From: Collinsella sp. AF02-46-1
GTDB taxonomy: Bacteria > Actinomycetota > Coriobacteriia > Coriobacteriales > Coriobacteriaceae
Assembly (NCBI RefSeq): GCF_003465825.1
Contig: NZ_QSBV01000001.1
Span: 62,001 to 126,000 of the forward strand
Length of the DNA stretch: 64,000 bases
Direction of reading: 5' to 3'
In this document: positions 15,601-23,509 of the stretch, piece by piece
Numbering within the stretch: the stretch's first letter is position 1
How the letters are laid out: every line of letters starts with the position of its first letter
Translations under genes and position numbers: made by a program
The notes under the pieces: generated by a model
Told to the model about the DNA's origin: nothing
Database searches by the model: none
The model's input: only the letters and a program-made list of their open reading frames with translations

Positions 15601-16641
15601 ATGAGAAGCCGGCTTTCCATGGCATACGACGAATCGGGGCGCGCCGCGCGGTGTCGCGTCGTGACGGCGCTGCTCGCTGTTGCCCTCATCGTGCTCGTCG
15701 GGGCCAACCTGTGCATCGGGAGCGTGCTCGTGCCCGCAGACCACATCCCCGGCATCCTTTCGGGCGGCGCGGCCAATTCCATGGAAAGCCAGGTCATCTG
15801 GGAGATTCGCCTGCCGCGCGTGCTTTCAGCCGTGCTTCTCGGCGGGGCACTTTCGCTTTCCGGGTTCCTGCTGCAGACGTTTTTCAACAACCCCATCGCC
15901 GACCCGTTCATCTTGGGCGTCTCCTCGGGCGCAAAGTTCGTCGTCGCGCTTACGATGATCGTACTTCTAGGCGCGAACCAGGCCATGTCCTCGCCGGCCA
16001 TGGTGGCCGCAGCGTTTCTGGGCTCGCTTATCACCATCGGCTTCGTGCTCCTCATCGCACGGCGCATAAGTTCCATGGCCATGCTCATCGTGGCGGGCGT
16101 CATGGTGGGATACATCTGCTCGGCGGCGACGAACTTCCTCATCGCCTTCGCCGACGACCAGTCCATCGTGAACCTGCACAACTGGTCTTTGGGTAGCTTC
16201 TCGGGTTCGAGCTGGGACGACATCGCGGTCATCGCGGTCGTGGTGATCACCGTGAGCGCATGCGTATTCGCGATATCGAAGCCCCTTTCCGCCTTCCAGC
16301 TGGGAGAAGCCTACGCGAAAAGCGTCGGCGTGAACGTCGAACGCTTCCGCGTGGTGCTCGTCCTTCTAGCGAGCATGCTCTCCGCCTGCGTGACCGCGTT
16401 CGCTGGTCCGGTGTCGTTCGTAGGCATCGCGGTTCCGCATCTCGTGAAGTCGGCGCTAAAGTCGTCGAAGCCCATCCGCGTGATTCCTGCGTGCTTCTTG
16501 GGAGGCGCCATCTTCTGCGCGGGCTGCGATTTGATCGCGCGCACGCTGTTCTCTCCCGTCGAGCTTTCCATCAGCGCCGTCACCGCCATCTTCGGCGCTC
16601 CGGTGGTTATCGCGCTCATGTTGAAGAAGCGGGTGAGGTAG
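15601..16641 (+). CDS. FecCD-family ABC transporter permease (BtuC-like)
   Basis: 346 residues with about ten hydrophobic segments, the length and layout of BtuC/FecD permeases. Family signatures include WEIRLPRVLSAVLLGGALSL, GVSSGAKFVVAL (GxSSGA) and FVGIAVPHLVK near the C-terminal third, the last being the coupling region that contacts the ATPase. It is preceded by the binding protein and followed immediately by the ATPase, whose ATG abuts the TAG stop. Cargo is inferred as a corrinoid from the riboswitch and neighbours; siderophore and haem permeases share the same fold. Confidence 0.9.
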   Translation: MRSRLSMAYDESGRAARCRVVTALLAVALIVLVGANLCIGSVLVPADHIPGILSGGAANSMESQVIWEIRLPRVLSAVLLGGALSLSGFLLQTFFNNPIADPFILGVSSGAKFVVALTMIVLLGANQAMSSPAMVAAAFLGSLITIGFVLLIARRISSMAMLIVAGVMVGYICSAATNFLIAFADDQSIVNLHNWSLGSFSGSSWDDIAVIAVVVITVSACVFAISKPLSAFQLGEAYAKSVGVNVERFRVVLVLLASMLSACVTAFAGPVSFVGIAVPHLVKSALKSSKPIRVIPACFLGGAIFCAGCDLIARTLFSPVELSISAVTAIFGAPVVIALMLKKRVR

Positions 16642-17958
16642 ATGCGGGAATTCGTGCCGCGGCCCAAAACGCTCGGAGGGGACATTCCATGCTTAGACAG
16701 TCCTGAGCTCGCACGAAAGCGCCAGAAGGCACTTTCGGCTCGTGCGGAACTGCGCGCGGAACGCCTCTTCCGAGCGGAGCCGAACCTCGAAACTACGGTC
16801 GAAACGCAGGCTGACGGAGCGCCGCTTTTCCACATAAGCGACCTGTCGGCGGGCTACGACAAGAAGGTCGTAGTCGGAGGCGTCGATCTGGAGGTTCGCG
16901 CGGGCGACGTCGTGGCGCTCATCGGGCCGAACGGCTCGGGCAAGTCGACCATCTTAAAAACCATCACACGCCATCTGGCACCGCTTGCCGGCGCGGTCGA
17001 GCTCGACGGGCGGGAGATTTCCCGATGGAAGACGGCGGAGTTTGCAAAGAACCTTGCCGTTATGCTGACAGATCGCCCCCGGACCGAGCTCCTCACCTGC
17101 CGCGATGTCGTAGAGGCGGGAAGGCACCCCTACACCGGGCGAATGGGCACACTCTCGCCCGACGACCATAGTCGGGTCGACGAGGCCATGAAAACCGCAC
17201 GTGTGGAAGAGCTCGCCGAGCGCGACTTCATGCAGATAAGCGACGGGCAACGCCAGCGCGTCATACTCGCACGCGCCATCGCGCAGGATCCGCGTGTGCT
17301 CGTGCTCGACGAGCCCACGTCGTATCTCGATATCCGCTACCAGATCGACCTGCTGCGAATACTTCGCCACCTTGCGAAATCGCGGAATGTGGCTGTCATC
17401 ATGTCCATCCACGAACTCGAGCTCGCGCAGAAAAGCGCCGACAAGGTGATTTGCGTGAAGGACGGCCGGGTCTTCCGCGCCGGCGTACCCGAGGACATAT
17501 TCACGCGCGAGACGATTGGCGAGCTCTACGGCCTTCAACATGGCACCTTCAACGAGCGCTTCGGCAGCGTGGAAATTGGACGCCCGCACGGCGATGCGCA
17601 CACGTTCGTCATCGCCGGCGCAGGTACGGGGTCGGCTGTGTTTCGCCAGCTCATCCGGCAGGGCAAGGCGTTCTACACGGGCGTTCTGCACGAAGGGGAC
17701 ATCGACTGCGAGCTAGCGCGCGACCTGGCGGCGGAATGCGTGGCCGAGCGCGCCTTCGAGCCGATCGGGGATAAAACCATAGCCCGCGCCAAAGAGCTCC
17801 TCGTCCACTGCGCGCGCCTTATCGTGTGCCCCGCCGCCTTCGGCACCATTAACGCCCGCAACGCAGAGCTCGTCGAGTTCGCACGCTCGCACGGTATCGA
17901 GGTCATGCGAGCGTGCGAAGGCGCATCGGAGGATTCCCAATTGGGGTGGAAAGGATAA
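16642..17958 (+). CDS. ABC transporter ATPase (BtuD-like) with C-terminal Rossmann-like domain
   Basis: 438 residues, far longer than the usual 250-270. Residues 1-55 are an extra N-terminal stretch. The nucleotide-binding domain follows: Walker A ALIGPNGSGKST (near 95), signature ISDGQRQRVILARAIA, Walker B VLVLDEPTSYLD and the switch histidine in SIHELELA. From about residue 320 a separate domain begins (TFVIAGAGTGSAVFRQLIRQ, GVLHEGDIDCELA, IVCPAAFGTINARNAELVEF) with a glycine-rich nucleotide-binding look. Similar long BtuD-like ATPases occur in corrinoid importers of archaea and bacteria. It is the last gene of the plus-strand operon and ends at the G+C boundary. Confidence 0.88.
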   Translation: MREFVPRPKTLGGDIPCLDSPELARKRQKALSARAELRAERLFRAEPNLETTVETQADGAPLFHISDLSAGYDKKVVVGGVDLEVRAGDVVALIGPNGSGKSTILKTITRHLAPLAGAVELDGREISRWKTAEFAKNLAVMLTDRPRTELLTCRDVVEAGRHPYTGRMGTLSPDDHSRVDEAMKTARVEELAERDFMQISDGQRQRVILARAIAQDPRVLVLDEPTSYLDIRYQIDLLRILRHLAKSRNVAVIMSIHELELAQKSADKVICVKDGRVFRAGVPEDIFTRETIGELYGLQHGTFNERFGSVEIGRPHGDAHTFVIAGAGTGSAVFRQLIRQGKAFYTGVLHEGDIDCELARDLAAECVAERAFEPIGDKTIARAKELLVHCARLIVCPAAFGTINARNAELVEFARSHGIEVMRACEGASEDSQLGWKG

Positions 17959-17975
17959 ACTGGACTTTCTTTTAA

Positions 17976-18215
17976 GGATCCTCAGGCTACAGCTCCTACG
18001 CCGGCGAGGTCTACAAGGCGCCGGAGAACCTCGTAAACAGGAATTTCCACGCCGACGAGCCCAACCTGCTGTGGCTCACCGACATCACCGAGTTCAGGCT
18101 CCCGGGCGGCGAGAAGGTCTACCTGAGCCCGGTCATCGACTGCTTCGGCGGGATGCTCGTCGCCTGGTCGATCGGGCTGCACCCCGACAAGCGCCTCGCG
18201 AACTCGAGCCTGCGC
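17976..18215 (+). pseudogene. IS3-family transposase OrfB fragment
   Basis: In one frame from 17976 the sequence reads SSGYSSYAGEVYKAPENLVN, RNFHADEPNLLWLTDITEFR and VIDCFGGMLVAWSIGLHPDK, the start of the rve/DDE domain of IS3-family OrfB with the first catalytic Asp in WLTDITEF. There is no start codon, no OrfA and no C-terminal half, and the frame runs into the 3' end of the tetR gene. It is a dead internal fragment lying exactly between the G+C-rich corrinoid block and the rest of the window. Confidence 0.87.
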
Positions 18216-18827
18216 CTAATCCAAGCGAGATTCCAGACTCGACAGGCCATTGAGAGTCAGGTCGTTGGCGACCTCCGAGACGCGCTCGATAGGAACCGAG
18301 CCGTCAGACAGCGCCCATGTGCGATAGATTCCGATAATACCCGACAGCAAAAACGCCAGATAGTAGTCGAACATCTCGTCCTTGAGACCGTGGGGCAGCA
18401 GATCGCGCTCGGCAATCTCGTGCTCGAGCGGCGCACGAAGACGAGCCATAAAATCATCGAGCGGAATGTTCTCGATCAGCTGACGATTGAGCACCAGGTT
18501 GTTGCACAGCGCCTCGTTAACGGTTTTAAAGAAGGTCGCCGCCGCGCCCAGGGCGCGCTCGTTGGTGTCACCGTCCATGGAAGCAAGCGTTTTCTCGACC
18601 GAGTCGACAATCATCTCCACCACATCGACGGCAATGGCATCGAGCAAGCCATCAACCGTACCAAAGTGCACGTAGAAGGTTTTACGGTCGACATTGGCCT
18701 CGCGCGCGATGGCACTCACCGTAATGTCTGCCAGCGGCTTTTCCATGAGCAAGCGCTCAAAAGCGGAAAGGATGGCATTGCGGCTGCGAACGATACGGCG
18801 ATCAATACGCGGTTTACTGGTGGCCAT
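18216..18827 (-). CDS. TetR/AcrR-family transcriptional regulator
   Basis: 203 residues. The N-terminal helix-turn-helix reads AILSAFERLLMEKPLADITV then SAIAREANVDRKTFYVHFGT, the classic TetR DNA-binding core (ITVSAIA...VDRKTFYVHF). The C-terminal ligand domain is of the short type with no assigned ligand. The ATG at 18827 is preceded by AAGGGA and yields the usual TetR N-terminus; an alternative ATG lies 27 bases upstream. Its 3' end touches the IS3 fragment. A candidate operator (18871-18894) lies upstream, suggesting autoregulation. The gene downstream of it on this strand is the corrinoid block boundary, so its targets are unknown. Confidence 0.88.
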   Translation of the reverse strand: MATSKPRIDRRIVRSRNAILSAFERLLMEKPLADITVSAIAREANVDRKTFYVHFGTVDGLLDAIAVDVVEMIVDSVEKTLASMDGDTNERALGAAATFFKTVNEALCNNLVLNRQLIENIPLDDFMARLRAPLEHEIAERDLLPHGLKDEMFDYYLAFLLSGIIGIYRTWALSDGSVPIERVSEVANDLTLNGLSSLESRLD

Positions 18828-18870
18828 GGGTGTGTCCCTTCGATATGCGAGCATTCATCAACAGATGAGA

Positions 18871-18894
18871 GATAATCTACGTAAGAGGATTATC
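18871..18894. promoter_or_regulatory. Candidate TetR operator
   Basis: GATAATC (18871-18877) and GATTATC (18888-18894) form a 7-base inverted repeat with a 10-base spacer just upstream of the TetR-family gene. TetR proteins commonly bind inverted repeats at their own promoter. Only position and symmetry support this. Confidence 0.4.
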
Positions 18895-18943
18895 CCCCAT
18901 ACAGCTCAAATATGCCCCGCATCATGAAGAACGCACGACTGCC

Positions 18944-20251
18944 CTACCGCGACTTAGGGTGCTTCTTCTTATTGAGCGCCGACGGAGATACGCGGATACC
19001 GTCGCCCGTCTGGCGCACATAGGCTTTATGAGCCGGCTTAGCGGTCCCAGAAGCCTTCTGAGCGTGCTTCCTGGGATCAACGGTAACAGCATTCGTGGGG
19101 TGCGGCTTAGTGGGCGCAGAGGGCGTCTGAGGCTCGCGGCCGAGTTTGCGCATCACGCGATCCCAGCGCGCATGGATGCTCTCGTTGTGGGCGCTCTTAA
19201 GTCCCAGCAGGGGCGCAGCCAAAATGGTCGGCGCAATAAACGTAATGAGGCGCCACAGCAGATAGCCGGCGGTCGAAGCCGACCCAAAGAAATGACCCAA
19301 GAACAAAGCAAAGCCGCCCTCAGCGCCACCAGTTCCACCGGGCAAGGGAACCGCAGAGCTCAGCAGCTGGACAAAGGCGCTCGCGGCCATGACCGAGAAA
19401 AAGTCGACCTCGTGATGGCCAAAGGCAAGCATCAGGAAATACGGAACCAGATAGAAAAACGCGAGCTGCAGCATGGTGATAAACACGGTGAGCAGCATGG
19501 ACGAAAAATGTCCGGCCGAAAGCTTGAACTTCTCGGAGAAGGAGTAGATCTCGCCGTCGACAAACGTGCGCCATCCCTCGATCTTAGTGGCCGAGACACC
19601 TATGCGCTCGAGCCAATTGATGATGCAATGGGCAACGCGCGTGACGGTCTTAGGCATGAGCGCGACGGCGAAGATGCCCAGCAAGATGCAGCAATGCCCA
19701 CCAAAGCTAAAGACGCACAGCAGCGTCATGTCGCCATAGCGCTCGGCAAAAAACGGCATGCGAGCAAGCAGTAGGATAGCCCCCCAGGCAACGAGGCCAA
19801 ACTGGTACACGATAAAGCGCGTGAACTGCGTGGCTCCGGCCTCGCCGACATTTTGGCCCGCCTTGGTCAGGCGGTAGATCTGGGCGGGAGTCGAGCCCAT
19901 CATCATAGGCGTGAGGTTGCCAAAGAAGATGCCACTCGCCTCGACCGAGATCAGGTCGCGAATGCCGACGGGTGAATTGGGGTCAAGCCATACGGCGATC
20001 GCATAGGCCACAATGCCAAAGAACAGATACATGAACATGCAAAGACACGCGACAAAGAGCCATGACGCCTGCACGCTCGACATAGCGGCCCAGAACTGCC
20101 CCATCTGCCCGGTTACCACCAGATAGACGATATAACCCACCAGCACGACGCCGATAAAGATGGCGCCGCGGCGTGCGCTCTTATTGTCATCTCCGCCCGA
20201 GGCCTCAACCTCGACCTGGGGCTTAGACGTATGCTGAGAGGACTCCGTCAT
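18944..20251 (-). CDS. LPG-synthase-type integral membrane protein (AglD2/UPF0104 family)
   Basis: 435 residues. A charged N-terminus of about 40 residues precedes multiple membrane segments (first about 42-62, GAIFIGVVLVGYIVYLVV). The family core includes ISVEASGIFFGNLTPMMMGS, with the N-x-TP-x-x-x-G pattern, and SSAVPLPGGTGGAEGGFALF, typical of the lysylphosphatidylglycerol synthase TM/flippase domain. No soluble C-terminal aminoacyl-transfer domain is present; instead there is a lysine/proline-rich cytoplasmic tail of about 70 residues. Proteins of this type are implicated in lipid flipping, but the substrate here is unknown. The ATG at 20251 follows an AAGGAG site. Confidence 0.8.
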   Translation of the reverse strand: MTESSQHTSKPQVEVEASGGDDNKSARRGAIFIGVVLVGYIVYLVVTGQMGQFWAAMSSVQASWLFVACLCMFMYLFFGIVAYAIAVWLDPNSPVGIRDLISVEASGIFFGNLTPMMMGSTPAQIYRLTKAGQNVGEAGATQFTRFIVYQFGLVAWGAILLLARMPFFAERYGDMTLLCVFSFGGHCCILLGIFAVALMPKTVTRVAHCIINWLERIGVSATKIEGWRTFVDGEIYSFSEKFKLSAGHFSSMLLTVFITMLQLAFFYLVPYFLMLAFGHHEVDFFSVMAASAFVQLLSSAVPLPGGTGGAEGGFALFLGHFFGSASTAGYLLWRLITFIAPTILAAPLLGLKSAHNESIHARWDRVMRKLGREPQTPSAPTKPHPTNAVTVDPRKHAQKASGTAKPAHKAYVRQTGDGIRVSPSALNKKKHPKSR

Positions 20252-20355
20252 GAGACTCCTTCTAACAGTCAAAATATCTTGGTTATTGTACCCGTAAGGG
20301 CCATAGGAAGAACGCAAAGCTCTGGTTCAAACGGGAATTGCAGACGGTTGTTTGG

Positions 20356-20390
20356 AAATAAAAAACCCGGGCTTCCATGGGAAGACCGGG
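20356..20390 (-). terminator. Terminator of the tRNA-Glu cluster
   Basis: On the minus strand, CCCGGTCTTCC-cat-GGAAGCCCGGG is followed by TTTTTT and TATTTCC. It lies 11 bases after the last tRNA and stops the tRNA transcript before the LPG-synthase-like gene. Confidence 0.85.
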
Positions 20391-20401
20391 TATCAGATGC
20401 G

Positions 20402-20478
20402 TGGTAGCCCGTACCAGATTCGAACTGGTGATCTCCGCCTTGAGAGGGCGGCGTCCTAAACCGCTAGACGAACGGGCC
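20402..20478 (-). tRNA. tRNA-Glu (anticodon CTC), copy 3
   Basis: 77 bases on the minus strand with the encoded CCA end. The acceptor GGCCCGT pairs with ACGGGCT. The anticodon stem CCGCC/GGCGG encloses the loop CTCTCAA, giving anticodon CTC. The T-arm is ACCAG-TTCGAAT-CTGGT. It is identical to the two copies upstream and is the last of the transcript. Confidence 0.96.
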
Positions 20479-20500
20479 ATAGACCTCAGCAGAAAAGAAG

Positions 20501-20577
20501 TGGTAGCCCGTACCAGATTCGAACTGGTGATCTCCGCCTTGAGAGGGCGGCGTCCTAAACCGCTAGACGAACGGGCC
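20501..20577 (-). tRNA. tRNA-Glu (anticodon CTC), copy 2
   Basis: Identical in sequence to the copy at 20402-20478 and offset by exactly 99 bases, including the spacer. It has encoded CCA, anticodon loop CTCTCAA and the T-loop TTCGAAT. It is the middle member of a tandem triplet transcribed from the promoter at 20711-20739. Confidence 0.96.
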
Positions 20578-20599
20578 ATAGACCTCAGCAGAAAAGAAG

Positions 20600-20676
20600 T
20601 GGTAGCCCGTACCAGATTCGAACTGGTGATCTCCGCCTTGAGAGGGCGGCGTCCTAAACCGCTAGACGAACGGGCC
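20600..20676 (-). tRNA. tRNA-Glu (anticodon CTC), copy 1
   Basis: First copy of the tandem triplet on the minus strand, identical to the other two with the 99-base period. Its 5' flank differs from the repeated spacer and leads to the promoter. Confidence 0.96.
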
Positions 20677-20710
20677 ACATGACATCTGCACTGCCGTGCT
20701 GCGAGGAAAT

Positions 20711-20739
20711 ATATTACGGGACAAAAAACGTCAGCGCAA
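20711..20739 (-). promoter_or_regulatory. Promoter of the tRNA-Glu cluster
   Basis: On the minus strand, TTGCGC (20734-20739) and TAATAT (20711-20716) are separated by 17 bases, giving a start a few bases further on and about 25-30 bases before the first tRNA. Confidence 0.65.
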
Positions 20740-20803
20740 GAAGAAATTCCAAATTGCCGAAAAATTGTCGGCAGGTTATGGAACACGCAGGTAAACTGGG
20801 TAG

Positions 20804-22198
20804 CTAATTCAAGTTGAGATGGACCAAAAGAGCTTCGCGCTCGTTGGAAATGTTGTCTTCGATCACGGCGTCGAGGGCGGAGTTGAGTAGCTGGCCTAGC
20901 TCGGGCCCCGGCTTCACACCGGCGCGGATCAGGTCGCCGCCGTTAATGGCGAGCATCTTGAGCGTATAGGGTTCCCCCGCCTTCAGCAGCTCGTGCGCCA
21001 TTGCGCGCATCTCCTCAATCGTCTCGACGTAATAGAAGCACGACGGGGCCTTGCCCAGCGTGTCGGCACGCTTGAGGTCCATAAGCTCGTCGATTAAGCG
21101 CGCTGTATCGACGCCCTCGCCCGAAAGCGCGCGCATCATATTGAGCAGGCAGGAGCGCTCGGGGCGCAGCGGCTTATCGTGATATTTGATGAGCAGGCAC
21201 ACGTCGCGCACCAGGTCGTGCGAGAGCGCCAGGCGATCCATAATGACGCGCGCTTTCTTGGCGCCGAGCTCGGGATGACCGTAGAAGTGTCCGCTGCCGG
21301 CGTGATCGACCGAAAAGCACTCGGGCTTGGACACATCGTGCAAAAACGCCGCCCACATAAGGCTCGACGAGGGCGCGACGCCGTCGCACAGCGCCAGCTC
21401 CCCTGCCACCGTCAGCACGCGGGCGATATGCTCGTAGACGTTAAACGCATGATAGACACTGCTTTGATCAAACCCGCGAGCGGGCGCAAGCTCGGGCACG
21501 GCGGCACAGATGAGCTCGGGATAGCGAAGCATCGCGTCTCCCCCATGACCGGTCGAAAGAATGCCCTCGAGCTCAATACCCACACGCTCGCGCGCCACGG
21601 CATCGAGCAGCGGTGCGCACTCGGCAAGCGCGCGCTTGGTCTCGGGCTCAATCATAAAGTCAAGGCGGCAGGCAAAGCGTACCGCACGCAGCATGCGCAG
21701 GGCGTCCTCGTTAAAGCGGCGCTTGGGATCGCCGACAGCGCGAATCAGCTTGCGCTCCAGATCACCCTGGCCGTCATAGCGGTCGACAAGCCCGCGCTCG
21801 GGATGCCAGGCCATGGCGTTGACGGTAAAGTCGCGGCGCGCCAGATCGTCCTCGAGCGAGGCGGCACGCTCCACACTCTGGGGATGGCGACCATCGGTGT
21901 AAAAGCCATCCAGACGGTACGTGGTGACCTCGATACGCTCGCCATCGGAAATAGCCGTGATTCCGCCAAATTTAATGCCGGACTCCACAACCGCGATGCC
22001 GGCGGCCTCGAGCGCCGCTTTGGACTCCTGCCACAGGCCGCTACAGCACATATCAACATCGTGGCTGGGGCACCCCATCAGGGCGTCGCGCACCCAACCG
22101 CCCACGTACCAAGCCTCAAGACCAGCCGCCTCAAGCGCGCGCAGGACGCACAGGGACGCATCGGACGGTTGAGTACCGTTGAGCGAAACATTGCACAT
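20804..22198 (-). CDS. cca: CCA-adding tRNA nucleotidyltransferase with HD domain
   Basis: 464 residues. The class II nucleotidyltransferase head shows YVGGWVRDALMGCPSHDVDM, with the catalytic D-x-D pair in the last part, then RRDFTVNAMAWHPERGLVDR and RFNEDALRMLRAVRFACRLD. The C-terminal half has an HD motif (WAAFLHDVSKPECF) as in PolyA_pol/HD proteins, which may remove 2',3'-cyclic phosphates. The start at 22198 follows AGGAGG at good spacing. It repairs or adds CCA ends of tRNAs. The neighbouring tRNA-Glu genes already encode CCA, so the adjacency is probably incidental. Confidence 0.92.
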   Translation of the reverse strand: MCNVSLNGTQPSDASLCVLRALEAAGLEAWYVGGWVRDALMGCPSHDVDMCCSGLWQESKAALEAAGIAVVESGIKFGGITAISDGERIEVTTYRLDGFYTDGRHPQSVERAASLEDDLARRDFTVNAMAWHPERGLVDRYDGQGDLERKLIRAVGDPKRRFNEDALRMLRAVRFACRLDFMIEPETKRALAECAPLLDAVARERVGIELEGILSTGHGGDAMLRYPELICAAVPELAPARGFDQSSVYHAFNVYEHIARVLTVAGELALCDGVAPSSSLMWAAFLHDVSKPECFSVDHAGSGHFYGHPELGAKKARVIMDRLALSHDLVRDVCLLIKYHDKPLRPERSCLLNMMRALSGEGVDTARLIDELMDLKRADTLGKAPSCFYYVETIEEMRAMAHELLKAGEPYTLKMLAINGGDLIRAGVKPGPELGQLLNSALDAVIEDNISNEREALLVHLNLN

Positions 22199-22335
22199 GC
22201 CTATGGCCTCCTGCACTTGTGAGCATAAATCGATGGTTCTCAAGAAGTCTAACAAGAAACGAGAAAACACGCACACGCAATCGCGTCGTCGATTAGATAA
22301 ATCGAGACAGCAGACGCCACATACGTTCAGCGCGC

Positions 22336-22371
22336 AAAAAACACCCGCCTTGGTAATCCAAAGCGGGTGTT
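22336..22371 (-). terminator. Terminator after the kinase gene at 22394
   Basis: AACACCCGC and GCGGGTGTT enclose a second pair TTGG/CCAA; on the minus strand the stem is followed by TTTTTT. It separates the PTS locus from cca. Confidence 0.88.
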
Positions 22372-22393
22372 CGGCAACGACGTATCGATGCTG

Positions 22394-23326
22394 CTAGCAG
22401 ACCTGGCGAACCTCAATGTGCTTCATATATTCGTCCACCTTGGCAAAATCGCCCAGACCGGGGCACTCGACCACGTTGGCGCCGGTGGCCATCGAGAGGC
22501 GCAGGGCATCCTCGACGCGCTCGGGGGCGTCGTGCCACACGGACAGGAAGGCGGCCAGCGAGGAGTCGCCCGCGCAGACGGTCGACAGCAGCTTGACGTC
22601 GAAAGTGCGGTTGGCAAACCAGATGTGCTCGCCGTTGGAGAAGTACGCGCCGTCGCCGCCGAGCGTCAGCAGTACATTCTTAGCGCCCTTGGCGTGCAGC
22701 TCGGCCATGGCGCCCTTGACGGACTCGTCGTCGCCACCGCTCACCTTAATGCCAAAGATGTCGAGCAGCTCGTCGTCGTTAGGCTTAATGAGCAACGGCT
22801 CCATAGCAATGAGGTCGGCCAGCTGATGGCTCGAGATATCGAGCACGAACTCGGCGCCCTTCGCCTTCACGCGACGCAGGACCTCTGCCAGGAAGCTCTC
22901 GGAGGTGTTGGGGGGCAGCGAGCCGCTGATAACCAGGCAGGTCATGTCATCGAGCGAATCGATAAGCTCAAACATCTCCTGCTCGTTGGCTTCGTTGATG
23001 GCGGCACCGGCGTTGACCATGTTGTACTCGGTGTCGGGACCGGCGTTGAGGAACACGTTAACACGCGTGATGCCGTCAGTCCACACGGGCTTGACGGGCA
23101 CGCCCAGGGCCTCGGCGCCCTTAACGATATACTCACCCGAGAAGCCGGCGAAGAAGCCCAGGATCGTGGTGTCGACGCCGTAGTGGTCGAGCGTAAACGA
23201 AACGTTGAGACCCTTGCCGTTGGGGGTGTAGACAGCGTTACGGGTGCGGGTAACGGTGTTGGCGGACAAGCCATCGCAGGAGATGTTGTAGTCAATAGCG
23301 GGATTTGCAGTAAGCGTGTAAATCAT
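22394..23326 (-). CDS. PfkB-family hexose kinase, 1-phosphofructokinase type (copy 1)
   Basis: 310 residues, the length of FruK/LacC. The opening MIYTLTANPAIDYNI is the family start, GKGLNVSFTLDHYGVDT the sugar-binding element, and VISGSLPP plus LIKPNDDELLDIFG the central motifs. The catalytic region reads STVCAGDSSLAAFLSVWHD; the usual G-AGD is C-AGD here, with the catalytic Asp retained. It probably phosphorylates fructose-1-phosphate from the adjacent PTS, although tagatose-6-phosphate kinases are similar. It is terminal in the ptsH-ptsI-kinase run and is followed by its own terminator. The paralogue at 23510-24442 is just upstream. Confidence 0.85.
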   Translation of the reverse strand: MIYTLTANPAIDYNISCDGLSANTVTRTRNAVYTPNGKGLNVSFTLDHYGVDTTILGFFAGFSGEYIVKGAEALGVPVKPVWTDGITRVNVFLNAGPDTEYNMVNAGAAINEANEQEMFELIDSLDDMTCLVISGSLPPNTSESFLAEVLRRVKAKGAEFVLDISSHQLADLIAMEPLLIKPNDDELLDIFGIKVSGGDDESVKGAMAELHAKGAKNVLLTLGGDGAYFSNGEHIWFANRTFDVKLLSTVCAGDSSLAAFLSVWHDAPERVEDALRLSMATGANVVECPGLGDFAKVDEYMKHIEVRQVC

Positions 23327-23447
23327 GAATGTTCCTTTCACGAAGCAACGAGTTAATGAAAGTATATTCCACGCTTCGGCAAAAGGCTACAACAACTCGG
23401 TGAACGGTGTGGAACGCGTGAAGCGCGGCTCCGAGGTTCGAGTGGGA

Positions 23448-23473
23448 CAAAAAACGGCGCCCCGGTCGAAACC
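23448..23473 (-). terminator. Terminator between the two PfkB kinases
   Basis: On the minus strand ACGGCGtCCCGGT-ttcg-ACCGGGgCGCCGT is followed by TTTTTTGT. It follows the stop of the kinase at 23510 and precedes the second kinase, implying that copy 1 has its own promoter or depends on read-through. Confidence 0.88.
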
Positions 23474-23509
23474 GGGACGCCGTATGCGCACGAGTTTGTC
23501 GTGTTTCGC

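Noticed and set aside
20402..20676. Regular 99-base repeats as a CRISPR array
   Set aside because: The repeats are tRNA genes with identical spacers; there are no variable spacers and no cas genes in the window.
20283..20786. Open reading frames on both strands with a thrice-repeated protein segment
   Set aside because: They are artefacts of the three identical tRNA-Glu genes; the tRNA cloverleaf explains the repeat fully.
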